In this document: positions 54,574-63,670 of the stretch, in pieces | Layout: each line of letters begins with the position of its first letter | Numbering within the stretch: the first letter of the stretch is position 1 | Assembly (NCBI RefSeq): GCF_013377885.1 | Contig: NZ_JABKAU010000011.1 | Location: 1-64,000, forward strand | Reading direction: 5' to 3' | DNA length: 64,000 bases | Source: Hymenobacter lapidiphilus | GTDB lineage: Bacteria > Bacteroidota > Bacteroidia > Cytophagales > Hymenobacteraceae | The notes under the pieces: generated by a model | The model's input: the letters and a program-made list of their open reading frames with translations, nothing else | The model's database searches: none | Told to the model about the DNA's origin: nothing | Translations under genes and position numbers: made by a program

Positions 54574-55113
54574 ATGGCTTCTATCGTAGGGCACTGCGTG
54601 TTGGGTACCACGTTGGCCAAGCTGCTGCTGCCAGAGCGGCGCTATTGGCCCTGGTGGCTGCTGGCCGCCGCCTGCGCCTTTCTGCCCGACGCCGATGTAG
54701 TCGGTTTCAAGCTGCACATTGCCTACGACAGCCTGTGGGGCCATCGGGGCCTGAGCCACTCGCTGGTAGCGGCTGTAGTAGTGGCCAGCGTGGTGGTAGT
54801 ATTAGTAGGCGGCAGGGCCGGCGCGCCGCCGCGTGGGCGGCTGTGGGCGTTGCTGTTTCTGGCTACCGCCTCGCACGGCGTGCTCGATGCCATGACTACT
54901 GGTGGATTGGGTGTGGCCTTTTTAAGCCCTTTTGATGCCGAGCGGCACTTCTTCGGGTTCCGGCCGATTGCCGTTTCGCCCATTGGTATAAAAAATTTCC
55001 TGGGCGAATGGGGTGCCCGGGTGCTGCGAAGCGAGGTGAAATGGGTACTGCTGCCGTGCGCACTGCTACTGCTGGTACAAGCGGCCGTATTGCGCAGGCT
55101 GCGAGTGGCCTGA
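54574..55113 (+). CDS. DUF457/YdjM-like membrane metal-dependent hydrolase
   Basis: 179 residues with four to five membrane helices. Conserved blocks: GHCVLGTTLAKLL, LPDADVVGFKLHI, HRGLSHSLVAA and ASHGVLDAMTTGGLG. The His and Asp residues in these suggest a metal site at the membrane face, as in the LexA-regulated YdjM family. Reaction unknown. Same strand as neighbours but with its own spacing. Confidence 0.82.
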   Translation: MASIVGHCVLGTTLAKLLLPERRYWPWWLLAAACAFLPDADVVGFKLHIAYDSLWGHRGLSHSLVAAVVVASVVVVLVGGRAGAPPRGRLWALLFLATASHGVLDAMTTGGLGVAFLSPFDAERHFFGFRPIAVSPIGIKNFLGEWGARVLRSEVKWVLLPCALLLLVQAAVLRRLRVA

Positions 55114-55196
55114 AGCGTGTAGGTAATAGAAACTAAAGCCGGATTAAATCGGAATCCGGGCCGGTACGTAGAAGAAATCCTTATACCCTTCCTTCT

Positions 55197-58100
55197 ATGG
55201 TAGTTCGTTACGCCCGTACACTGCTAACGGGCCTGAGCCTGACAGCTTCGTTGTCGGTTTTCGCCCAAACGCCGCCGGCCCACAAGGTCTTTCTGCTGGG
55301 CAACACGGCCGGGCCCAACCTGCCCGCCCGCCACCTCAACGCCCTGCGCCGGGTGCTGGAGCAGCAAACCGGCCCGTTTACGGTTGTGCACCTGGGCGAT
55401 ATGGTGAGCCAGGAAGGCCTGGGCAATAAGCAGGACTCCAGCCACACCGGCCAGACGGCGCGCATCGATGCCCTGCTGGCCCTGGTGCAAGGCTTGCCCA
55501 ATGGTAAAATCTACTTTGTACCTGGTGATAAGGACTGGGCTGACTCCGGCCCCGATGGCCTGAAGCGGGTGCGGCGGCTCGAAAAGTATATCGAGGAGCA
55601 CAACGGCAAGCATACCTTCATTCCCGAAAACGGCTGCCCCGGCCCCTATATCGTAGACATAGCGCCACTGGTGCGGCTGGTGGCTCTCAACTCGCCTTGG
55701 TTCACCCATCCCTATGGCAAGCCCGAAGCCCCCGATACCGACTGCTCGACGCTGACCCAGGAAGAGTTTCGCGAACAGCTCCAGGATGTACTCGACGATA
55801 CCAAGGGCCGCAACGTGCTACTGGTAGGCCACCAGCCGGTCGTCAGCAACGGCGAGTATGGCGGGCACCTGCCGCTGGGCCGCTACCTGTGGCCCCCGGT
55901 AGTTGGCGCCCTTAATGCGGCCTACCGCCAGAACGTGGGCACCCCCCGCGACTTGGCCAACCCGGGCTACCAGCAGTTCCAGCGCGAAGTACTCAACACC
56001 CTGCGCGACCACCCCGGCGCGGTGTATGCCGCCGCCCACGACTACAGCCTCCAGCTCACGTCGCAGCAGGGCAGCTACCACCTGGTGGCGGGTTCGTTTG
56101 CCGAAGCCCGGTACGTGGCCGGCAACGCCAGCTCCGCGTTCAATGCGGCCAAGCAGGGTTTCTCGGAGCTTGACTACTACACCGACGGCACCGTGAAAAC
56201 CACCTTTTTCACGTTTGATAAAGACGTTGAAAAGACCGGGGGCCGTCCGACATCCGCAGCCTACGACGATAAAGTGGATGCCAGCCCTGTGCGCGAAGCC
56301 TACGCGAGCACGCTGTTCCAGAGCGCCTGCCAGGAGCCACGCCTGCCAGGCGTACCCGTGAACAGCTTTATTCCGGAGTGCCCCTCGGCCCCGAAGGGGG
56401 TAGCCGACGTGAAGCCCGATGGGCCGTTTGTGGCCGTGCAGACGCTGCCGGCCGGGGCACAGTACGCTGGCACCCGCTCGTCGCGGTTCTGGCTGGGGCC
56501 GGGCTACCGCACCTCCTGGACCCAGCCCGTGCAGGTGCGCACGCTCAACCTGGGCACCGAACTGGGCGGACTGCGGCCCTTTGGGCGGGGCGGCGGACGC
56601 CAGACGACTTCGCTCAAGCTGATTGCCGCCGACTCGTCGGAGTACGTTTTCCGGTCGGTTGACAAGGACGTAACCAAGATTCTGCCGCCCGAGCTGCGCC
56701 GCTCGTTTGCCGCCGACGTGCTGCGCGACATCACGCCCACGGCCCATCCCTACTCGGCGCTGGTTATCAGCTCGCTGCTCGATAAAACCGACATTCTGCA
56801 CGCCCGGCCCCGGCTGTTTGTGCTGCCCGACAACCAGCAGCTCGGCCCTTACCGCGCCGACTATGCCGGCCTGCTGGGCACGCTCGAAGACCGGCCCGAG
56901 GACCCGAAGCCCAATCTGCCGGGCTTCGCAGGCGCCGACAATATCCGCCGCTCGTTCAGCTTCTTCCGGCAGCTGTATAAAGACAACGACAACCGCGTAG
57001 ATGCCCTGGCGCTGGGCCGGGCCCGGGCTTTTGACATGCTGGTGGCCGACTTCGGCAAGCACGAGGACAACTGGAAGTGGGCGGCTTACGAAGATGGTAA
57101 AAAAGCCCTCTACAAACCTATTCCGCGCGACCGGGACCAGGCGTTTACCCTCTGGAACGGCAAGCTGAGCTACCTGGCCAACCGGGAATGGGCGCTGCCC
57201 AGCATCGAGGATTTTCAGGCCGAGTTTGGCGACATGAAGAGCCTGAACTGGCCCGCCCGCCACCTCGACCGGTTCCTGCTGCAAAGCCTGAACCGCCAGC
57301 AGTGGCAGGGAATTGCGCAGTATCTGCAGGCCAGCATCACGCCGGCCGCCATTGATGAGGCCACAGCCACACTGCCGCCCGAGCTGAAAAACCTATCGGC
57401 CGACAACATCAACCGCAAGCTTAAGGCCCGCATTCAGCAGCTGCCCGCGGCCCTGGACCGCTACTACCTGCTGCTGGCCCAACGCGTGGATGTGGTGGGC
57501 TCCAACAAGGGCGAGGTATTCCTGGTGAACCGCCTGGCCGATGGCACGGTGCGGGTGCAGCTGTTCGACCGCGCCAGTGAGGGCGACGAGCCCAACGGCC
57601 CGGCCCTGTTCGACCGGACGTTTCAGCCCAAGGAAACCGAGGAAATCAGCCTGTACGGACTCGACGGCCGCGACATATTTACGGTAACCGGCGAGGCCAA
57701 AAACAGCATTCTGGTGCGCATTGTCGGCGGGTCGGGCAAAGACCGGATAGCCGACGACTCGCGGGTGCGCGGCCTGCGGACGCTTACTAAAGTGTACGAT
57801 GTGCCCGATACCGACCTGCAGCTAAGCGCCGAGGCCGACAACCGCACCTCGACCAAACCCGGTGTGAATGCCTACGACCGGGAGCAGTTCGAATTCGACT
57901 CGTACCGGCCCACTATTGGGCTGGGTTACAACCGCAACGACGGCTTTGCGGCCAGCGCGGGCATCTCGCTGCTGCGCCAGGGATTTCGCAAGCCCGGCTA
58001 TAAAAACCGCTACGATTTCCTGCTGGAAGGCAGCACCGGCGGCCAGCGCCAGTTCACGGCCAGCACGCGCCACCGCTACGCCATCGGCAAGGTCGATGCC

Positions 58101-58973
58101 GGGGCATCGTTCAGCTACGGCAGCTACTTCCCGTTCTACAACTTCTTCGGCCTGGGCAACAATACCGGCCTCGACCAGGACCGCTACGACGACGATTTTT
58201 ACCGGGCCCGCTACAAAGGAATAATCCTCAACGGCTTTCTGGAGCGCACCTTCTTCCAGCGGAGTGTGCTGCGCGTGGGTCCCAGCTACGAGTATTACAA
58301 CAACGATTTTGCCGCCGACAGCTACCTGGGCACGTATCCGTTCCGCCCCGATGCCCCCGTTTCCGACCCCATCATCAACACCAGCTTTCAGCGCCTGGTG
58401 GGCCTGAATGCGCTACTTGACCTGGATTTGCGCGACCGGCCCAACTTCGCCCAGCGCGGGGTACGCCTATTGGTGCAGCACGATTCCTATCATCAGCTCA
58501 ACGGCAAGCAAGGCAATTTCGGGCTCACGCAGGGCTTTGCGCAATACTACGGCACAGCCCGGCTACTCATTCCGGTAACGCTGGTAGTAAAGGGCGGCGG
58601 CGCCAGAAACTACGGCAACAACGACGACATCCCGTTCTACAAGTTCACCAGCCTAGGCCTGCGCGAAGGGATGCGCGGCTATTACCGCAACCGTTTCAGC
58701 GGCGACGCCAGTCTTTACCTCAACACCGAGCTGCGTCTGGCGCTGGGCCGGAGCAAAAACGGTTTCCTGCCCTTCTCCTACGGCGCCTTCGGTTTCTACG
58801 ACCGCGGCCGGGTGTACCTGAACGGTGCTTCGCCCGGCGGCTGGCACCAGGGCTACGGCGCGGGCGTGTACCTGGCTCCCGTATCCGATCAGTTCGCCTT
58901 CTCAGTTTCCTACCAGAAATCGGTGGAAAACAACCTGCTCCAGTTCGGCTTGGGCTTCCGGATAGATAAGTAA
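55197..58973 (+). CDS. Metallophosphoesterase-like / BamA-type beta-barrel fusion
   Basis: 1258 residues with signal peptide (to FAQ). Residues about 28-320 resemble a calcineurin-like phosphoesterase: HLGDMVSQ, FVPGDKDWAD in place of GNHD, VLLVGHQPV and AAHDYSLQL; the first metal motif (usually GDxH) reads LLGNTAGP, so the metal site is degenerate. A central region (about 400-870) is unassigned. Residues about 890-1258 alternate in strands with many aromatic residues (GLGYNRNDGF, FNLRDRPNFAQRGVRL-like) and end in FGLGFRIDK, consistent with an Omp85/surface-antigen barrel. I infer an outer-membrane protein. Confidence 0.85.
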   Translation: MVVRYARTLLTGLSLTASLSVFAQTPPAHKVFLLGNTAGPNLPARHLNALRRVLEQQTGPFTVVHLGDMVSQEGLGNKQDSSHTGQTARIDALLALVQGLPNGKIYFVPGDKDWADSGPDGLKRVRRLEKYIEEHNGKHTFIPENGCPGPYIVDIAPLVRLVALNSPWFTHPYGKPEAPDTDCSTLTQEEFREQLQDVLDDTKGRNVLLVGHQPVVSNGEYGGHLPLGRYLWPPVVGALNAAYRQNVGTPRDLANPGYQQFQREVLNTLRDHPGAVYAAAHDYSLQLTSQQGSYHLVAGSFAEARYVAGNASSAFNAAKQGFSELDYYTDGTVKTTFFTFDKDVEKTGGRPTSAAYDDKVDASPVREAYASTLFQSACQEPRLPGVPVNSFIPECPSAPKGVADVKPDGPFVAVQTLPAGAQYAGTRSSRFWLGPGYRTSWTQPVQVRTLNLGTELGGLRPFGRGGGRQTTSLKLIAADSSEYVFRSVDKDVTKILPPELRRSFAADVLRDITPTAHPYSALVISSLLDKTDILHARPRLFVLPDNQQLGPYRADYAGLLGTLEDRPEDPKPNLPGFAGADNIRRSFSFFRQLYKDNDNRVDALALGRARAFDMLVADFGKHEDNWKWAAYEDGKKALYKPIPRDRDQAFTLWNGKLSYLANREWALPSIEDFQAEFGDMKSLNWPARHLDRFLLQSLNRQQWQGIAQYLQASITPAAIDEATATLPPELKNLSADNINRKLKARIQQLPAALDRYYLLLAQRVDVVGSNKGEVFLVNRLADGTVRVQLFDRASEGDEPNGPALFDRTFQPKETEEISLYGLDGRDIFTVTGEAKNSILVRIVGGSGKDRIADDSRVRGLRTLTKVYDVPDTDLQLSAEADNRTSTKPGVNAYDREQFEFDSYRPTIGLGYNRNDGFAASAGISLLRQGFRKPGYKNRYDFLLEGSTGGQRQFTASTRHRYAIGKVDAGASFSYGSYFPFYNFFGLGNNTGLDQDRYDDDFYRARYKGIILNGFLERTFFQRSVLRVGPSYEYYNNDFAADSYLGTYPFRPDAPVSDPIINTSFQRLVGLNALLDLDLRDRPNFAQRGVRLLVQHDSYHQLNGKQGNFGLTQGFAQYYGTARLLIPVTLVVKGGGARNYGNNDDIPFYKFTSLGLREGMRGYYRNRFSGDASLYLNTELRLALGRSKNGFLPFSYGAFGFYDRGRVYLNGASPGGWHQGYGAGVYLAPVSDQFAFSVSYQKSVENNLLQFGLGFRIDK

Positions 58974-58983
58974 TGAGTGGCGT

Positions 58984-59150
58984 GTTGCGAGTGGGTGGTT
59001 GTCAGTAAACGACTGTCATTCTGAGCGGAGCGAAGAATCTCGCGTGTAATGGTAACTCTGTTGTCAGGAATTACCATTACACGCGAGATTCTTCGCTCCG
59101 CTCAGAATGACAGTTCAATTGTTAATAACCGACAACCACCCACTCGCAAC
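58984..59150. repeat. Compound palindromic repeat
   Basis: Outer arms GTTGCGAGTGGGTGGTTGTC (58984-59003) and complement (59131-59150) enclose a GTCATTCTGAGC palindrome (59012-59114) with perfect arms of about 44 bp. Fills the 203-bp gap before ppx. Confidence 0.85.
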
Positions 59151-59176
59151 AGCTCAGAATCACTCTATATTTGCCC

Positions 59177-60175
59177 ATGCACTTTCCTCTCCTCAAGTTA
59201 GCCGCCATTGATATTGGGTCGAACGCCGTGCGCTGCCAGATTTCGGCCGTGCTGCACCACGAAGACCGGTACCGGCTGAAGCGGGTCGAGTACATTCGCT
59301 ACCCCCTGCGGCTGGGCGAAGATGTGTTTGCCACCGGCCGGATTTCGGAGGCCAAGCAGGCCAAGTTCATCAAGTTTCTGCACGCGCTGCGCCTGCTGAT
59401 GGAAGTGCACGATGTGGCCCCCAACCACTACCTTATCTGCGCTACCTCGGCCATGCGCACCGCCAGCAACGGCCCCGAAGTGGCCGCCCGCATCGAGCGG
59501 GAGCTGGGTATGTTGGTGAACGTGATTGACGGCCAGGCCGAAGCTCTATACATCAACCGCGTAATCGAGCACTTACTCGAAGACAACAAGCACTACCTGC
59601 ACATTGATGTGGGCGGAGGCAGCACCGAGTTCAACATTTACTACAACCGCCGCAAAGTGGCTTCGCAGTCGTTTGAGGTGGGCAGCATCCGGCGCATGCA
59701 GCAGGAGGAGGCCGGACTGAGCACCGAGGCCATGCGCGAAACCTGGCAGCGCATGGAAGATTGGGTAAGCGAAAATGCCCGCCGCTTCCACGTTACGCGG
59801 GCCATCGGCACGGGCGGTAACATCAACAAGATTTACAGCATGGCTCAGGCCGGCACTGGCCTCGACAAGCCGGTAACCCGCCAGCGCATTGCCGAATTGC
59901 TGGAGCGCATCACCAACATGAGCATGGACGAGCGCGTGAACGTGGCGCTGCTCAACCCCGACCGCGCCGACGTTATCGTACCGGCCGGCCACATCTACCT
60001 GTCGGCCATGGAGTGGGCCGACGCCCAGCACATGTTCGTGCCCGACATCGGCCTCAAAGACGGCATGCTGCAGACGCTGTTTGAGGAGCACTTCGAGGAG
60101 TTTCGCGCCCACGACGACCACCGCCCCGGCGGCCCCACCACCACTATCCAGAGTCGGCCTACCGAAACGGAGTGA
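59177..60175 (+). CDS. ppx: Exopolyphosphatase (Ppx/GppA family)
   Basis: 332 residues from the ATG at 59177. ASKHA fold with AAIDIGSNAVRC and the second phosphate loop DVGGGSTEFNIY. It removes phosphate from polyphosphate or from pppGpp; being next to ppk1 favours polyphosphate. It is shorter than full-length E. coli Ppx and lacks the C-terminal HD domain. A -7-like TATATTTG at 59166-59173 would put transcription start almost on the ATG, so the mRNA may be leaderless or nearly so. Confidence 0.93.
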   Translation: MHFPLLKLAAIDIGSNAVRCQISAVLHHEDRYRLKRVEYIRYPLRLGEDVFATGRISEAKQAKFIKFLHALRLLMEVHDVAPNHYLICATSAMRTASNGPEVAARIERELGMLVNVIDGQAEALYINRVIEHLLEDNKHYLHIDVGGGSTEFNIYYNRRKVASQSFEVGSIRRMQQEEAGLSTEAMRETWQRMEDWVSENARRFHVTRAIGTGGNINKIYSMAQAGTGLDKPVTRQRIAELLERITNMSMDERVNVALLNPDRADVIVPAGHIYLSAMEWADAQHMFVPDIGLKDGMLQTLFEEHFEEFRAHDDHRPGGPTTTIQSRPTETE

Positions 60176-60241
60176 TAAATGGAACTGTCATTCTTCGACT
60201 ACGGCTGCGCCTTCGCTCAGAATGACAGTTCCATTTATCAC
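60172..60241. repeat. GTCATTC palindrome between ppx and ppk1
   Basis: Arms of about 23 bp (GTGATAAATGGAACTGTCAT and complement) overlapping the ppx stop codon. Positioned as a bidirectional terminator between convergent genes. Confidence 0.75.
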
Positions 60242-60250
60242 CATTTCACC

Positions 60251-62569
60251 CTACGCCAGATCGGCTTCTTCCTGGGCATCGTAGTCGACGTTGTCACTCA
60301 TCGGAACCTCCTTCTGGGGAAGCACCGTTTCGGGCTCAGTTCCGCCGGACGCGGGCGGCAGCATTTCGGAGGTGATAACGACTACCGCCTCCTTGGGTTG
60401 AGCGTTGGCATCTTCGGAAGAGGCCCGGATGTTGGCTACCGAAAGCCAGTCGTCATAGAGTGCCTCCTCAGGCATAATGGTGAAGCTACGGCTGTAAAAC
60501 TCCTTATGCAGGTTGGAAATGGGCTCGTCTTCCTGCGGCGTGCGGCGCACGTAGGCGCCATCTTCGCGCATCACGTAGGTATTCTGGTTGTCGAGCAGGT
60601 TGTAGTAGAGGATGTTGATGGCCTCGCGCTTGATCTGGGGGTTGGCCAGCAGAAACAGCGCCTCCAGCCGCCGCTCGAAGGAGCGCACCATCATGTCGGC
60701 GGAGCCGGCATACAGGCGGGGCTTGCCGGCCTGATGGAAATAGAACAGCCGGGCGTGCTCCAGGTAGTCGCCCACAATGCTGCGCACCTCAATGTTCTCG
60801 CTTAGGCCCGCCCGGCCCGGCCGCAGGCAGCAAATGCCCCGCACGATAAACCGGATGGGCACACCGGCCTTGCTGGCCTTGTAGAACTCGTCAATCATCT
60901 CCTTGTCTTCCAGCGAATTCATCTTCATCACGATACCGCTGGGCAGGCCCTTCTTGGCGTTCTTCACTTCCTCCCGAATCAGGCACACCAGCTGCTGGCG
61001 CATGTCTTTGGGGGCCGTAATCAGGTATTCGTACTCGTCGGGCTGACTGTGGCCGGTTATCACGTTGAAGAATTCCGACACATCGTGGCCATATACTTCG
61101 TCGGTCGTCAGCAGGCTTACATCGGTATAGATGCGCGAGGTTTGCTCGTTGTAGTTACCGGTGCCCAGGTGCACGTAGCGCGTCACTTTCTCGCCTTCAC
61201 GGCGGATAATCATGAGCATCTTGGTGTGGGTCTTGAACTTGCTGACCCCGTAAATCACGAAGCAGCCGGCCTTTTCGAGCCGCGCCCCCTCCCGGATATT
61301 GCGCTCCTCATCAAAGCGGGCCTTCACCTCGAACAGCACCGATACGTGCTTGCCGTTCTCGGCCGCCTTCAGTAGCGCCGCCGTTACCCGCGAGTCGTCG
61401 GCGAGGCGGTAAATGGTTTGCTTGATGCCCAGCACGTGCGGGTCTTCGGCCGCCTGCTCCAGCAGCCGCACCACCGGGTCGATGCTGTTGTAGGGGTGGT
61501 GCAGCAGCACATCTTGGTGCTTGAGGTAGTCGAACAGGTTTTCCTCCACCGTTTCGGGCAGCGTGATGGGCGGCACTGATGCCGGCTGCTTGAAGCCCTT
61601 GCCCCGGAAGTTGGGGTGCTTGAGAATCTGCAGCAGGCCGCGCATGTCGATCATCGAGTTGATAACGAACACATTGCCGTTGTCGATATTCCACCGCTCG
61701 CGCAGCACCTGCATCAGGAAAGCGGCCGCGTCGGGTTCTACCTCCAGGCGCACCACGCGGCCCTTCTTGCGGGTTTTCAGGCCCGACTGAATCTCCTTGA
61801 TGAAGTTGGCATCAATATCGTCCGACTCTTCCAGCGTGAAATCCCCGTTGCGGGTAATCCGGAACATGTCGGCCGACAGAATTTCCACGTTTCGGAACAG
61901 CTTGGGCAGGTTGGCCCGCACGATTTCCTCGATGGGCACAAATAGTACTTTGTCGCGCCGCGTGAGCTCGAAAAAGCGCGACAGGTTCTGCGGAATCTGC
62001 ACGAACGTAAGCCGCTCCTGCCCCTTCTCCATCTCAATGTCGCCGGAGCCCGTGCGCGTGACGACCCCGAAGATGAGCATCTGGTTCATCATCAGCGGGA
62101 AGCCGTGGTACGAATCGTACACCATGGGCGTGAGCAGCGGAAACACGGTGTTCTTGAAGTAGCCGTCGGCCTTCTTCAACTCCACCTCCGTCAGCTCACT
62201 AAGGGCCAGCACGTTGAAGCCGTTCTTCTCAAACTGCGGCTTCAAATCGTTCACATAGGTCATCGACTGGTCGTTGACGAACCGATGGGCAAAATCGAGC
62301 AGCTTGCGCCGAAAGGGCATTTCGCGCAGGCCGGAGTAGTCCACCCGCTCCTTACCGTAGTCGATATAGTTATAGAGCGAGCCCACCCGAATCATAAAGA
62401 ACTCGTCGAGGTTGCTGCTGGTAATGGCCATAAAGCGCAGCCTGTCGAACAGCGAGCGACTGGTGTCACGAGCCTGGTCGAGCACCCGATAGTTAAAGCG
62501 CAGCCAACTCAGGTCGCGGCTGATGTACTTGCTTTTACGAATCAGGTCGGCAGATTTGAAGATTTTCAT
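60251..62569 (-). CDS. ppk1: Polyphosphate kinase 1
   Basis: 772 residues from the ATG at 62569 (MKIFKSADLIRKSKYISRDLSWLRFNYRVLDQA, the family start). It makes polyphosphate from ATP. Seen: the N-terminal domain through RLRFMAITSSNLDEFFMIRVG, HHPYNSIDPVVRLLEQAAEDP, the catalytic RYVHLGTGNYNEQTSRIYTD, and GICCLRPGRAGLSENI. The C-terminal 50 residues form an acidic extension (SEMLPPASGGTEPETVLP..., DYDAQEEADLA) beyond the E. coli enzyme. Convergent with ppx, so polyphosphate synthesis and breakdown are side by side. Confidence 0.96.
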   Translation of the reverse strand: MKIFKSADLIRKSKYISRDLSWLRFNYRVLDQARDTSRSLFDRLRFMAITSSNLDEFFMIRVGSLYNYIDYGKERVDYSGLREMPFRRKLLDFAHRFVNDQSMTYVNDLKPQFEKNGFNVLALSELTEVELKKADGYFKNTVFPLLTPMVYDSYHGFPLMMNQMLIFGVVTRTGSGDIEMEKGQERLTFVQIPQNLSRFFELTRRDKVLFVPIEEIVRANLPKLFRNVEILSADMFRITRNGDFTLEESDDIDANFIKEIQSGLKTRKKGRVVRLEVEPDAAAFLMQVLRERWNIDNGNVFVINSMIDMRGLLQILKHPNFRGKGFKQPASVPPITLPETVEENLFDYLKHQDVLLHHPYNSIDPVVRLLEQAAEDPHVLGIKQTIYRLADDSRVTAALLKAAENGKHVSVLFEVKARFDEERNIREGARLEKAGCFVIYGVSKFKTHTKMLMIIRREGEKVTRYVHLGTGNYNEQTSRIYTDVSLLTTDEVYGHDVSEFFNVITGHSQPDEYEYLITAPKDMRQQLVCLIREEVKNAKKGLPSGIVMKMNSLEDKEMIDEFYKASKAGVPIRFIVRGICCLRPGRAGLSENIEVRSIVGDYLEHARLFYFHQAGKPRLYAGSADMMVRSFERRLEALFLLANPQIKREAINILYYNLLDNQNTYVMREDGAYVRRTPQEDEPISNLHKEFYSRSFTIMPEEALYDDWLSVANIRASSEDANAQPKEAVVVITSEMLPPASGGTEPETVLPQKEVPMSDNVDYDAQEEADLA

Positions 62570-62763
62570 AGGATAGCAGGCTTTAGGTGGCAAAATACGG
62601 GAAAACCGTGCCGTTACGTGTTTTCGCGGCGGGAAATGATACGTGAGGTTTTCGGCGCTGCGGCCAGCAGTGAAACAGAGTGGCACTGGTACAGAACCTA
62701 ATCTACTGGGCTACCTGTCAAGCCAATTCAATCCACAGCTCGTTCCGTCATCTACAAGCTCCA

Positions 62764-62800
62764 CCAAAAAAACAGCGCCGACCAACCGGCCGGCGCTGTT
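62764..62800 (-). terminator. Terminator of the two-gene envelope unit
   Basis: Minus strand: perfect AACAGCGCCG stem with a 10-nt loop, then TTTTTTT. It lies 47 bp after the small proline-rich gene. Confidence 0.8.
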
Positions 62801-62846
62801 TTGCAATAGGTCAAGCGCAACCAAACTCATAAGCGGCGCGGCAGTT

Positions 62847-62996
62847 TCAATTAAGCTTGTCGGGCTCGGTTTCCGGCTCCGGCGGCGTGGGCTTTGGCGG
62901 TGGCGGCGTGGGCCCGGCCGGCCGCCGCCGGTCGGTGGTGACTAGCAGGGCCAGGGCCGTGAGCGAGAGGCGCAGGAGCCATTTGCGGCTAAGCAT
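62847..62996 (-). CDS. 49-residue Pro-rich exported or anchored peptide
   Basis: Starts at the ATG at 62996, two bases after the stop of the upstream lipoprotein gene (62999), so the two are probably translationally coupled. The first 20 residues are a hydrophobic segment (WLLRLSLTALALLV) after a basic start, the rest is Pro-rich (PAGPTPPPPKPTPPEPETEP). No homologue known to me. Too short to be certain, but the coupling, in-frame start and terminator at 62764 support it. Confidence 0.5.
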   Translation of the reverse strand: MLSRKWLLRLSLTALALLVTTDRRRPAGPTPPPPKPTPPEPETEPDKLN

Positions 62997-62998
62997 AG

Positions 62999-63568
62999 CT
63001 AGCGGGCGAAAAAGGCATTGTTGTTTTCCACCGTCAGGTCGCAGCGGCTGCCGCCGGTATTTTCCTCGCACGAGGTACCCACGATTTCATTGCTCTCGAA
63101 ATTAAAGTAGCAGAACGTGCAGCCCACGCTGGTGAGAATGTAACGCGGTGCGTTGGAGCTCAGGTATAGGCTGTTGTTAGACGAAGTCAGCAGCGGAATA
63201 GCCATGGCCCGGAACATGCCGTCGCGCAGGCCCAGGCCCACGAGGTAGTAGATGGCTTTGTCTTTGGGCGTTTCCTGGACCTTACGGATGATGGTTTTGT
63301 TGATGGACGTGCCGTCGCCGAACTGCCGGGTGAACCGGGTAGCCAGCTCCTGCTTGGGCGTCATGTAGTCTACCTTGTCGTTTACCACCTGGGCAATCTG
63401 CTTACTGGTAGCTTCCAGCTGCCGCCGGTTCAGCGCGTCGGGGTCGTTAGTGGGCGAGCTAACCTCCGGGAAGCCGCGTTTGCTGGTTTCACAGGCACTC
63501 AGCCCACCCAGCAGTAGGGCGGCGCTCAAGCAGGCGGCAGCGCTGTTACGCAGGAAAGAATTCATCAT
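62999..63568 (-). CDS. Lipoprotein of unknown function
   Basis: 189 residues. Lipobox GGLSAC near residue 26. A charged helical part (about 55-100: RRQLEATSKQIAQVVNDKVDYMTPKQEL) is followed by a hydrophobic stretch, and the C-terminus has four Cys (SVGCTFCYF, TSCEENTGGSRC) that could form disulfides. I do not recognise the family. First gene of the unit with the 49-residue peptide; its upstream neighbour is the M48 peptidase gene, 102 bp away on the same strand. Confidence 0.65.
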   Translation of the reverse strand: MMNSFLRNSAAACLSAALLLGGLSACETSKRGFPEVSSPTNDPDALNRRQLEATSKQIAQVVNDKVDYMTPKQELATRFTRQFGDGTSINKTIIRKVQETPKDKAIYYLVGLGLRDGMFRAMAIPLLTSSNNSLYLSSNAPRYILTSVGCTFCYFNFESNEIVGTSCEENTGGSRCDLTVENNNAFFAR

Positions 63569-63670
63569 TCAGGATACAGAAAATAGCAGTTTGGTGGGTG
63601 GTATGCCAAGGAAGTCGGCTAGCATATAGAAGCAACGCTTCCACTGCGGCGCGCTTTGGCAGCAGTGGGG

